NCBI GenBank assembly: GCA_002451715.1
Contig: DKDD01000172.1
Location: forward strand, 1-11,902
Source of the DNA: Ruminococcaceae bacterium UBA6857
GTDB taxonomy: Bacteria; Bacillota; Clostridia; Oscillospirales; Acutalibacteraceae
Direction of reading: 5' to 3'
Length of the DNA stretch: 11,902 nucleotides
A model generated the notes under the pieces. That model saw nothing but the letters and a program-made list of their open reading frames with translations, was not told the DNA's origin and searched no databases. Position numbers and translations under genes: made by a program. Numbering within the stretch: position 1 is the stretch's first letter; every line of letters begins with the position of its first letter. Below are positions 1-5,737 of the stretch, piece after piece.

Positions 1-1005
1 AACAAAGTTCCAGCTTGCGCCGTGCCAAAGGCCGGTGAGAGTCCAAACAACGGCAATGTTGAAAATGGTTCTTGCCGTGCCCTTTCTGTTTCCGCCGAGC
101 GGGATATAGACATAATCTCTGAACCAGCTTGAAAGCGAGATGTGCCAGCGGCTCCAAAAGTCTTTGATTGAAACTGCGCAGTAGGGGAAGTTGAAGTTAT
201 GAACAAAGTCGAAACCGAACATTTTTCCGAGTCCCACCGCCATGTCGCTGTAGCCGGAAAAGTCAAAATAAATTTGAAGCGTGTAGCAAAGAATTGCAAA
301 CCACGCGTCGACCGCGCTGAGTGAAGCAATGCCTTTGGAGCAGATGTTTGTATACACCGCGCCAATCGTGTTTGCAAAAATAACTTTTTTGCCGAGTCCT
401 CTGATGAAAAAGAGAGTTCCGGCAGAAAATTTTCTTACATTGTGCTCGCGCGAAGAAAGTGCTTTTTCAATGTCGTTATACTGAACGATCGGTCCTGCAA
501 TAAGCTGCGGAAACATTGAAATATAGGTTGCAAAATTAAGAAGACTTTTTTGAACTTTGCAATCGCCGCGATAGACGTCGATAACGTATGAAAGCACCTG
601 GAAAGTATAAAACGAAATACCGACCGGAAGTGCGAGCGGTTCATATTTTATATTGAGCGAAAAAATTGAATTGAGATTTTCAACAATAAAGCCGGAATAC
701 TTGAAAAAGCCGAGAACAAGAAGATTGAAAAGCACGGCAAAAACAAAAATTCTTTTTCGTGCCTTGGGGTCGTCCGCGTTGTTTTCAAGGTCAAGACCCG
801 CGTTGAAATTATAAAAAATGCTCAAAAGCATGAGGACGATATATACCGGCTCGCCCCACGCATAAAAAACAAGGCTCGACAGGCAGAGCACGATATTCTT
901 TTTAGTAAGCTCTTTTTGCGCGTCGTTTCTGAAAAACGGAATAAAATAGAAAAGAAAAACAATTGGAAGAAAGACGAACAAAAAGGTTGCACTGCTGAAA
1001 ACCAT
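1..1005 (-). CDS. MBOAT-family membrane O-acyltransferase (AlgI/DltB-like), 3' end cut by window edge
   Basis: This gene runs off the left edge: 335 in-frame codons without a stop. The start ATG (1003-1005) is preceded 8 nt away by an AAAGGAG ribosome site (1014-1020). The protein is very hydrophobic from residue 1 and carries the AlgI/DltB signatures in order: LPVGISFYTFQVLSYVIDVYRG (about 126-147), FPQLIAGPIVQY (165-176), YFDFSGYSDMAVGLG (246-260), FWSRWHISLSSWFRDYVYIPLGGNRKG (283-309) and LTGLWHGASWNF (323-334). H288 and H328 are the conserved histidines; H328 in the WHG motif matches the catalytic His of the family. Known relatives pass an acyl group from a cytoplasmic donor across the membrane to an extracellular polymer. 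The family is usually 450-520 residues, so the last 120-180 are outside the window. It is the third gene of an operon with an SGNH hydrolase and a DUF4358 protein, 53 nt after the latter. The actual acceptor (wall polysaccharide, teichoic acid or exopolysaccharide) cannot be told from sequence. Confidence 0.93.
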   Translation of the reverse strand, partial: MVFSSATFLFVFLPIVFLFYFIPFFRNDAQKELTKKNIVLCLSSLVFYAWGEPVYIVLMLLSIFYNFNAGLDLENNADDPKARKRIFVFAVLFNLLVLGFFKYSGFIVENLNSIFSLNIKYEPLALPVGISFYTFQVLSYVIDVYRGDCKVQKSLLNFATYISMFPQLIAGPIVQYNDIEKALSSREHNVRKFSAGTLFFIRGLGKKVIFANTIGAVYTNICSKGIASLSAVDAWFAILCYTLQIYFDFSGYSDMAVGLGKMFGFDFVHNFNFPYCAVSIKDFWSRWHISLSSWFRDYVYIPLGGNRKGTARTIFNIAVVWTLTGLWHGASWNFV

Positions 1006-1058
1006 TGGGCAAACTCCTTTTTACTTCTGCGTTTTGTTTTTGACAATTGTGCGGCGGG

Positions 1059-1529
1059 TTACACCGCTTTTTTGAATGCTTTTATAACTGCGTCGGGAGA
1101 ATCCGAAACGATATAAAGAATGAACTTTCCTTTTTTGATGAGGGTGTAGTTTTCCAAAAGGGCGCTTTGTTCGGGAGCATAGTTTTTGAAAAGCGCTTTT
1201 TTGGATTCCACACGGCTTTGAATTTTTTCCGCGATTGAAGAAACATCGTCTTTGCTTTTTGCTTCGACCAAAAGAAGTTCGCGAACTTCCATGATTGAAT
1301 CGGAAGAAACATAAAGAACGGTTTCAACGTCTTCTTCGCCGAAAGAAAATTCTTTTTTCAGCGTTTTTCCGTCGCGTACTTTAAGCTCACCCATTTCGAA
1401 GGCATCGATAACGGGTGTGAAAACTTCTTCGCCGGTTTTTGAAGAGCCGCCGTTTTGAAAAAGCATTGCACCGACAAAAACAAAAAGCAGAACCACGCAG
1501 AGAATTTCGAAAAACTTTTCTTTGCTCAT
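1059..1529 (-). CDS. DUF4358-type membrane-anchored protein in an O-acyltransferase operon
   Basis: A 156-residue protein with one N-terminal membrane helix (about residues 6-24) and a small, charged extracytoplasmic domain of about 120 residues. There is no lipobox cysteine, so the helix probably stays as an anchor. The pattern (a VDAFEMGEL region near the start, a central helix rich in Glu/Lys, then FKNYAPEQSALLENYTLIKKGKFILYIVSDSPDAVIKAFKKAV) matches my memory of the DUF4358 family, often found in Clostridia beside MBOAT and SGNH genes. Its start codon overlaps the stop of the upstream SGNH gene (ATGA, 1526-1529), implying translational coupling, and the MBOAT gene starts 53 nt downstream. 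The function of DUF4358 is unknown to me; the context suggests an accessory subunit of the acyltransferase complex, in a role comparable to the small extra partners of DltB or AlgI systems. Family assignment is from recall and was not checked by a profile search. Confidence 0.8.
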   Translation of the reverse strand: MSKEKFFEILCVVLLFVFVGAMLFQNGGSSKTGEEVFTPVIDAFEMGELKVRDGKTLKKEFSFGEEDVETVLYVSSDSIMEVRELLLVEAKSKDDVSSIAEKIQSRVESKKALFKNYAPEQSALLENYTLIKKGKFILYIVSDSPDAVIKAFKKAV

Positions 1530-2326
1530 GCGTATATCTCCATTTCTCTCATAATAAAATTGAGCCAGTAATCATGATAGAACGAATAGGAAAGGTGGAT
1601 TCCGTCCGCACCGTAAAAATCATGGCCGACAAAAACGCTTGAAGAATCAAGATATTCAACGCCGAGTTCCTTGCTCATTTCAATAAGGCGGTTGTTATAT
1701 CTTGAAATATACTTGAACCTGTTCGCCGTTGCAACCGAAGTGTCGACCGGGAACAAGAGACTGACGATTATTCTTGTATCGGGAAGCTTTTTTTGAAGCT
1801 TTTGAATGTCTTTTGTATACTGACTTATAAAACTGTCAACGTGATACTGTTGGTCGCCGATCATGTTGAGTCCGTAATGAAGAATAAGGATCTGCGGACG
1901 GACAGAGATGATTTTCGGCATTACAGATTCAAGGTGAGAAAGGCTTGCGCTGACTTTTGCAAAAATATGGCTGCTGTTGAGAATGCTGTAAGCTTCAAGA
2001 CCTTCCATCAAAGAGTCTCCGGCAAAATATACATTTGAAAAAACTTTTCGATATGAAAGTTTTCCTTTTTCAATGAGTTTAATTTGACTTTGAATAAGCC
2101 CTTGAATTGCTTCGGCCTCGTGAAGCTCCTGCTGTTTTTCCTGCGCGGCGGCAATGGCTTTGTCAACCTTTTCAACCGAAACGGCGGCGTAAGAATCAAG
2201 AACCGAAACGCCGGCGGAGGTATCTTCTGATGATGTGCTCTTTTTGGACTTTATCGAAAAGAAGTTTACTGTCGGATAGATGATGACAAGAATGAGAACA
2301 ACGAGCGCGGCAACAAGCTTTTTCAT
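1526..2326 (-). CDS. SGNH/GDSL hydrolase, N-terminally membrane anchored; first gene of the acylation operon
   Basis: A 266-residue protein. Residues 1-23 form an uncleaved-looking membrane helix, residues 50-90 are predicted helical and rich in Glu, Gln and Lys, and the SGNH fold follows. Block I is FAGDSLMEG with nucleophile S105; the next conserved element is HYGLNMIG with N154 in the oxyanion-hole position; the catalytic Asp/His pair is DGIHLS (D241, H244). The canonical GxND of block III is changed to GLNM, as is common in the DUF459-like and AlgX/DltD-like branches. Such proteins act outside the membrane as acetylesterases or as the final O-acetyl transfer partner of an MBOAT pump, which fits the two genes downstream. 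The start is supported by an AAAAGGAGG ribosome site (2336-2344) 9 nt upstream. A promoter lies at 2378-2406. Whether it adds or removes acyl groups cannot be decided here. Confidence 0.88.
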   Translation of the reverse strand: MKKLVAALVVLILVIIYPTVNFFSIKSKKSTSSEDTSAGVSVLDSYAAVSVEKVDKAIAAAQEKQQELHEAEAIQGLIQSQIKLIEKGKLSYRKVFSNVYFAGDSLMEGLEAYSILNSSHIFAKVSASLSHLESVMPKIISVRPQILILHYGLNMIGDQQYHVDSFISQYTKDIQKLQKKLPDTRIIVSLLFPVDTSVATANRFKYISRYNNRLIEMSKELGVEYLDSSSVFVGHDFYGADGIHLSYSFYHDYWLNFIMREMEIYA

Positions 2327-2377
2327 TTATATATACCTCCTTTTAATTTTTTATTCTGTACTTATAAACCATAATTG

Positions 2378-2406
2378 ATTTTATACTTGAAAGAGATATA
2401 AATCAA
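2378..2406 (-). promoter_or_regulatory. Sigma-A-type promoter of the SGNH-DUF4358-MBOAT operon
   Basis: On the minus strand, a -35 box TTGATT (2401-2406) is separated by 17 bp from a -10 box TAAAAT (2378-2383, 5 of 6 consensus bases). Transcription would begin near 2371 and give a leader of about 45 nt ending in the AAAAGGAGG ribosome site. It lies downstream of both ackA terminators, so this operon is expressed separately from ackA. The stretch 2407-2527 between this promoter and those terminators shows no gene. Confidence 0.65.
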
Positions 2407-2527
2407 GAGCAAAGTTACATAATTAATATTAATTTTACACGTTTTTATTGGACATAAAAACAATGAGCTTTTTGCAACAAAGTAATGAATTATTAAAAAC
2501 CATCGGATAGGTTTTTTTAATGCCTTA

Positions 2528-2571
2528 AAAAAAGAAAAGCCGTTTGAGCAAAAAACAAACGACCGTTTTTT
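2528..2571 (-). terminator. Second ackA terminator, possibly bidirectional
   Basis: Arms 2538-2546 and 2556-2564 form an 8-9 bp stem (core CGTTTG/CAAACG, with one or two G-U pairs). On the minus strand it is followed by a T-rich run (complement of 2528-2537). On the plus strand the stem is followed by GTTTTTT, so it could also work in that direction. It sits 20 nt beyond the stronger hairpin at 2584-2624 and would catch read-through from ackA. Confidence 0.55.
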
Positions 2572-2583
2572 CATCGCAACTTA

Positions 2584-2624
2584 AAAGGCCTGCCGAAACA
2601 TTTGAACCGATTCGGCAGACCTTT
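2584..2624 (-). terminator. Intrinsic terminator of ackA
   Basis: A 14-bp stem (AAAGGTCTGCCGAA on the minus strand, 2611-2624, pairing with 2584-2597 through one G-U pair) with a 13-nt loop. It begins 18 nt after the ackA stop codon. The descending arm ends in TTT and runs into TTAA, a short U tract. Position and symmetry make it the main ackA terminator. Confidence 0.8.
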
Positions 2625-2642
2625 GATTATTGATTATGTTTT

Positions 2643-3905
2643 TTATTTTGCAACGGCGATATCGTAGGTATCCTTTGCAATCATAAGTTCTTCGTCGGTC
2701 GGAAGAACAAGGAGTTTGAGTGCCGAATCTTCGGTTGAAATTTCAATTTCTTCGCCTCTGACGTGGTTTGCTTCTTCATCAACCTTTGTTCCGAGGAAGG
2801 CAAGCTTTTCGGCAACTCTTGTGCGGTAATGCGGGTTGTTTTCGCCGATTCCACCGGTGAAAACAACTGCGTCAACGCCGCCCATTGCAGCGGCAAAACC
2901 GCCGATATATTTTGTAAGCTGATGGCAGAACATTGCTTCAACAAGCATTGCGCGCTTGTCGCCGTTTTTCGCTCTGTTTTCAATTGTTCTGTTGTCGCTT
3001 GTGGCTTCGTTGTTTTCGTCGTCCGAAGTAAGGCCGAGCATACCGGACTTTTTGTTGAGAAGAACGTCGATATCTTTTCCGGAAAGACCTTCTTTTTCCA
3101 TGATGAACGGAATGATTGCTGGGTCGATTGAACCGGAACGAGTACCCATCATGATTCCCTCAAGCGGGGTGAGACCCATTGTTGTGTCGAAGCATTTGCC
3201 GCCCTTGATAGCGGAAATCGAAGAACCGTTGCCAAGGTGGCATGTTACGATTCTAAGCGTTTTTTCGTCATACTTTCCGGGGTACTTCTTTTGAAGGAAG
3301 TCTGCGGTACGAAGTGCGATATATCTGTGGCTTGTGCCGTGGAACCCGTAGCGGCGGATTCCGTATTCTTTGTAGTATTTATAGGGAAGAGCGTACATAT
3401 AAGCTTCTTCGGGGATAGTTTGGTGGAAAGCGGTGTCAAAAACAGCAACCTGCGGAATGCCTTTCATAATTTTTTCGCAAACTTCAATGCCCATAAGGTT
3501 TGCCGGGTTGTGAAGCGGGCCGAGAGGGATGCATTCTCTGATTGCGTCTTTAACTTTTTCGTCAACAAGAACGCTGCCGCTGAATTTTTCGCCGCCGTGA
3601 AGAACTCTGTGGCCGACCGCCGCAATTTCGTTCATTGATTTGAGAACGCCGAACTCTTCGCCGGTGAGGGTTTCAATAAGTTTGTTGATTGCATCGGCGT
3701 GGGTTGCGCCGGGTTCAAGCGCAAGCTTGTCGATAACTTTGGTAAGCTTTCCGTCCTCGTTCGGAAGCTTGTGTGTGAAAGTCGGAAGCGGCGTTGTAAG
3801 CTGTTCAAAAATACCGTTGGCAAGAACCTTTTCTTCCGGCATGAGGAAAACGGTATATTTGAGAGAGGAACTGCCGGCATTGACGATCAATTCTTTTACG
3901 CTCAT
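2643..3905 (-). CDS. ackA: Acetate kinase
   Basis: A 420-residue cytoplasmic acetokinase-family enzyme (usual length about 400). It interconverts acetyl phosphate + ADP and acetate + ATP, the ATP-yielding last step of acetate fermentation. All family landmarks are present: the N-terminal VNAGSSSLK with N9, GHRVLHGG with R100 (substrate-site arginine), VAVFDTAFHQT with D157, RRYGFHGTSHRYIA with H189, CHLGNGSSISA (adenosine-binding region), MGTRSGSIDP with R256, GGIGENN, and PTDEELMIA with the catalytic-metal Glu at 405/406. I chose the ATG at 3903-3905 because it gives the usual N terminus MSVKELIVNAGSSS and has an AAAGG-type ribosome site upstream. An in-frame ATG 69 nt further up (3974) lies inside the promoter -10 box and cannot be on the mRNA. 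The usual partner, phosphate acetyltransferase (pta), is not adjacent. It is a single-gene transcription unit. Confidence 0.98.
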   Translation of the reverse strand: MSVKELIVNAGSSSLKYTVFLMPEEKVLANGIFEQLTTPLPTFTHKLPNEDGKLTKVIDKLALEPGATHADAINKLIETLTGEEFGVLKSMNEIAAVGHRVLHGGEKFSGSVLVDEKVKDAIRECIPLGPLHNPANLMGIEVCEKIMKGIPQVAVFDTAFHQTIPEEAYMYALPYKYYKEYGIRRYGFHGTSHRYIALRTADFLQKKYPGKYDEKTLRIVTCHLGNGSSISAIKGGKCFDTTMGLTPLEGIMMGTRSGSIDPAIIPFIMEKEGLSGKDIDVLLNKKSGMLGLTSDDENNEATSDNRTIENRAKNGDKRAMLVEAMFCHQLTKYIGGFAAAMGGVDAVVFTGGIGENNPHYRTRVAEKLAFLGTKVDEEANHVRGEEIEISTEDSALKLLVLPTDEELMIAKDTYDIAVAK

Positions 3906-3973
3906 TTTAGTAACTACCTTTCGTTTGAAAATCTCTTGTTCGGCGGCGGGCTCGACCGTCGTCATACCCATCA

Positions 3974-4002
3974 ATTATAACATACCGTTTTGAATTTTTC
4001 CA
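3974..4002 (-). promoter_or_regulatory. ackA promoter (extended -10)
   Basis: Minus strand: a perfect -10 box TATAAT (3974-3979) preceded by TGT (extended -10), and a weak -35 box TGGAAA (3997-4002) at 17 bp. The predicted start of transcription is near 3967, leaving a leader of about 60 nt with no obvious structure. This placement fixes the ackA start codon at 3905. Confidence 0.75.
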
Positions 4003-4044
4003 CAATTTTTTCCGATTTCTTTTTTCGCGGATGAACTTTGTTTC

Positions 4045-4117
4045 AAAAAATCTGCCGCTTTCGTCGTTTTTTACGAAGAGGAAAGCGGCAGATTGTGCAA
4101 AGTGTCGGTGTTTGCGC
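4045..4117 (-). terminator. Orphan minus-strand terminator with a stacked hairpin, upstream of ackA
   Basis: Arms 4049-4062 and 4081-4094 are a perfect 14-bp inverted repeat (core TCTGCCGCTTTC) with an 18-nt spacer. On the minus strand the stem is followed directly by a run of six T (complement of 4045-4050), the form of an intrinsic terminator. Immediately upstream on that strand a second hairpin (GCGCAAA, 4111-4117, with TTTGCAC, 4095-4101; 9-nt loop) abuts the first with no gap. No minus-strand gene feeds into it: the nearest coding sequence beyond is on the plus strand. It may end an unseen small RNA, belong to a long ackA leader, or be a relic. On the plus strand there is no U tract. Confidence 0.6.
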
Positions 4118-4172
4118 TTTTCAAGAGGAATATTCAACAAAAAGGGTGTCATATTGTTGTTAATTTGTTATA

Positions 4173-4201
4173 TTGATTTATGAGGGCGAAAGCGATATAA
4201 T
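4173..4201 (+). promoter_or_regulatory. Near-consensus promoter of a candidate small RNA
   Basis: TTGATT (4173-4178), exactly 17 bp, then a perfect TATAAT (4196-4201). The predicted start of transcription is near 4208. The -10 box sits inside a dyad, CGATA (4193-4197) and TATCG (4205-4209), which may be chance in AT-rich DNA or an operator. No open reading frame with a ribosome site follows; a terminator comes about 80 nt later. Confidence 0.65.
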
Positions 4202-4207
4202 ATCTAT

Positions 4208-4325
4208 CGAATTAAAGAGATGCCGAATGCAGTCGGCAAAACGCATTTTTACGGAGAATGCTTTTAAAAAGAGAAATACGAAAACAAGAGCTGTCGCTTT
4301 TTGCGGCGGCTCTTTTGCTTTTGAA
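4208..4325 (+). ncRNA. Candidate structured small RNA of about 115 nt
   Basis: This unit runs from the predicted start of the 4173-4201 promoter to the T-rich end of an intrinsic terminator, and encodes no credible protein. Three helices can be drawn: TGCCGA/TCGGCA (4221-4226 with 4233-4238, loop ATGCAG); GCATT/AATGC (4243-4247 with 4257-4261, extendable by G-U and A-U pairs to 8 bp with a 3-nt loop); and the terminator at 4286-4314. The region between helices 2 and 3 (4262-4285) is A-rich and likely single stranded, a plausible target-pairing segment. I do not recognise a known family (not 6S, SRP, tmRNA or RNase P). It could instead be an abandoned leader. The downstream enzyme gene has its own promoter, so this RNA appears independent of it. 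Confidence 0.45.
4286..4322 (+). terminator. Intrinsic terminator of the candidate small RNA
   Basis: A 12-bp stem, AAGAGCTGTCGC (4286-4297) with GCGGCGGCTCTT (4303-4314), containing two G-U pairs and a T5 loop, then TT-GC-TTTT. Its right half (4305-4322) is an exact 18-bp match to the end of the structure at 5507-5582. The opposite strand can also fold but has a weaker T run. Confidence 0.75.
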
Positions 4326-4346
4326 ATTATCTTGAATTTTTCCGCG

Positions 4347-4380
4347 ACAGACTGGTTTTTTCTGTATATCATGATATAAT
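4347..4380 (+). promoter_or_regulatory. Extended -10 promoter with overlapping operator-like palindromes, for the secreted EEP enzyme
   Basis: TATAAT at 4375-4380 is preceded by TGA (extended -10); no good -35 box exists at the right distance. A perfect 14-bp palindrome, TATATCATGATATA (4365-4378), covers most of the -10 box, and a second dyad ACAGA/TCTGT (4347-4351 and 4361-4365, 9-bp spacer) lies where a -35 box would be. Such overlap is typical of repressor sites, so the gene may be controlled by an unidentified regulator. Predicted start of transcription is near 4387, with a leader of about 36 nt. Confidence 0.6.
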
Positions 4381-4422
4381 AAAAAGGCAGAAAAAGCCAA
4401 CCATATAAAAGGAGAGATCAAT

Positions 4423-5484
4423 ATGAAACAAATGAAAAAAATCACATCCGTTTTGCTTTGCTTGCTGATGATTTTTTCGCTTTTTTCGTTCATTTCGTTT
4501 GCCGAAGAAAAGAAAACGCTTTCGCTTCTCAGCTATAACGTTGCCGGTCTTCCCGATTTCAAAGCACTTGTTGGAAAAGGGGACAAAGACGTTCGCAAAA
4601 ATCAACAGGATATCGGAAAAATTTTGAATTCAAGGAATTATGATGTTATTGCCGTTCAAGAAGATTTCGCATATCATACATCGCTTGAAAAGGAACTTTC
4701 GTCATTTTCATATAAGACATATCACACCGGCGGTGTTCCCGGTGGTGACGGAATGAACTTTTATTCAAAGTATCCGCTTTATAATGAGGAAAGAACAACA
4801 TGGAACAAAGCCTATGGCGTTCTTGCTGACGGTGCGGATGAAATGACTCCGAAAGGAATACTTTATTGCGTACTTGACCTCGGCGACGGCGTTTTGGTAG
4901 ATTTTTATGATATTCACGCGGATGCTTATGGCGACGCAGGTTCGAAAGAAGCAAGAAGAGACAACTTTAAACAGCTTGCACAAATCATTAACGCAAGGGG
5001 AACCGACAGACTTGTTATTGTTACGGGCGATTTCAACATTTACTTCCATGCGCTCAATGCGGACGACGGTCTTTATGAAAGTTTTGTTGAAGGCTGCGGA
5101 CTTAAAGATTCATGGGTTGAACTTCACAACAACGGCGATTATAAAAACTTTGCGGATTGCAGAAAAGAATACGGCAACGAAGCTTGGGGAGTTTGGGAAT
5201 CGGTCGAAAAGTTTTTATATCGCGACGGCGGCGGAGTCAGCCTTGTTCCGACGGAAAGCGAATATGAATTCCTTTATTCCGACGACAAAACCGCTCTTTC
5301 CGACCACGCAACAATAAACGCGGTTTTTGAAATTACAAAAGGTGAAGATTTCAAAGAAAGCAATATTTCGCTTTCGGTGAACAAGCCCGATAAATTTGAT
5401 TCATTCATCAAAAAAGTTTTCCTTTTCTTTACGGACTTTTTCAAAGCACTTGCTCATATTGACGAGCTTAAAGATGTTTTATAA
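4423..5484 (+). CDS. Secreted endonuclease/exonuclease/phosphatase (EEP) superfamily enzyme, sphingomyelinase-like branch
   Basis: A 353-residue protein. Residues 1-27 are a classical signal peptide (basic MKQMKK, hydrophobic core, likely cut near FISFA-EE), so it acts outside the cell. The EEP fold follows, with metal- and phosphate-binding residues in order: SYNVAGLP (N39), AVQEDF (E80), FYDIHADA (H165, D167), VTGDFNIYF (D203, N205) and LSDHATIN (D294, H295). The stretch DGADEMTPKGILYCVLDL plus the IHADA motif resembles the neutral sphingomyelinase/phospholipase-like branch more than DNA-repair enzymes, but the substrate (phospholipid, sphingomyelin, extracellular DNA or a phosphorylated sugar) is open. 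The last 25 residues form an aromatic amphipathic segment (FIKKVFLFFTDFFKAL) that could touch the membrane or wall. The start is supported by AAAAGGAGAG six nt upstream. It is monocistronic, with its own promoter and a structured terminator. Confidence 0.9.
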   Translation: MKQMKKITSVLLCLLMIFSLFSFISFAEEKKTLSLLSYNVAGLPDFKALVGKGDKDVRKNQQDIGKILNSRNYDVIAVQEDFAYHTSLEKELSSFSYKTYHTGGVPGGDGMNFYSKYPLYNEERTTWNKAYGVLADGADEMTPKGILYCVLDLGDGVLVDFYDIHADAYGDAGSKEARRDNFKQLAQIINARGTDRLVIVTGDFNIYFHALNADDGLYESFVEGCGLKDSWVELHNNGDYKNFADCRKEYGNEAWGVWESVEKFLYRDGGGVSLVPTESEYEFLYSDDKTALSDHATINAVFEITKGEDFKESNISLSVNKPDKFDSFIKKVFLFFTDFFKALAHIDELKDVL

Positions 5485-5506
5485 ATATTTGAATTAACAC
5501 ACGGTT

Positions 5507-5587
5507 GCCGCCCTCGGCGCAGAAAAAGCTTGACATTCCTTTGGTCAAAACACTCTGCTTCAAGGGCGGCTCTTTTGCTTTTTCAAA
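5507..5587 (+). terminator. Elaborate nested terminator structure after the EEP gene
   Basis: Beginning 22 nt after the EEP stop codon, three nested helices can be drawn: GCCGCCCT/AGGGCGGC (5507-5514 with 5563-5570), GCAGA/TCTGC (5519-5523 with 5554-5558) and TTGAC/GTCAA (5530-5534 with 5544-5548). The outer helix is followed by TCTTTTGCTTTTT, a U-rich tail. It would terminate the EEP transcript, but at 64 nt is longer and more ordered than a usual terminator. Its last 18 bp before the end (5565-5582) are identical to 4305-4322. The gap 5588-5649 shows nothing else. Confidence 0.65.
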
Positions 5588-5649
5588 AATTGTCGGTTAC
5601 TTATGCAGATTATCCATAAGGAAGACGCGGATTTTGGTGTTTTTAATAA

Positions 5650-5679
5650 TTGATAATAATCTACAATATATGGTAAAAT
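5650..5679 (+). promoter_or_regulatory. Promoter of the giant surface protein
   Basis: TTGATA (5650-5655), 18 bp, then TAAAAT (5674-5679). Predicted start of transcription is near 5686, which leaves a leader of about 52 nt. The leader can form a small hairpin (TGCGG 5697-5701 with CCGCA 5709-5713) before the GGAGG ribosome site at 5726-5730. Confidence 0.6.
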
Positions 5680-5737
5680 GTATATGTCTATCTTTATGCG
5701 GTCTTGTGCCGCAAAAATAACGAACGGAGGCAAAACA

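Noticed and set aside
916..1238. Plus-strand proteins over the MBOAT/DUF4358 junction
   Set aside because: They are antisense to well-supported genes and have no homology I recognise.
2362..2574. A minus-strand protein of 70 residues between ackA and the SGNH gene
   Set aside because: It spans a terminator and the SGNH promoter, and its composition is that of AT-rich spacer.
3906..3974. A 23-residue N-terminal extension of acetate kinase
   Set aside because: The upstream ATG is inside the TATAAT box, before the predicted transcription start, and the family begins at MSVKELIVNAGSSS.
3907..4152. A small minus-strand protein of 81 residues upstream of ackA
   Set aside because: Very basic, low-complexity composition; it runs through a terminator hairpin and the ackA promoter and has no ribosome site.
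4173..4379. A plus-strand protein of 68 residues
   Set aside because: It begins within a promoter and reads through a terminator and a second promoter; a chance frame over regulatory DNA.
5459..5487. A promoter at the end of the EEP gene (TTGACG with TATAAA)
   Set aside because: The spacing is only 15 bp for TATAAA, and a 17-bp spacing gives a poor -10 box; nothing downstream needs it before the terminator.
5678..5737. A 20-residue N-terminal extension of the giant protein from an upstream ATG
   Set aside because: That ATG overlaps the -10 box at 5674-5679, has no ribosome site, and would bury the signal peptide. GGAGG at 5726-5730 fits the ATG at 5738.
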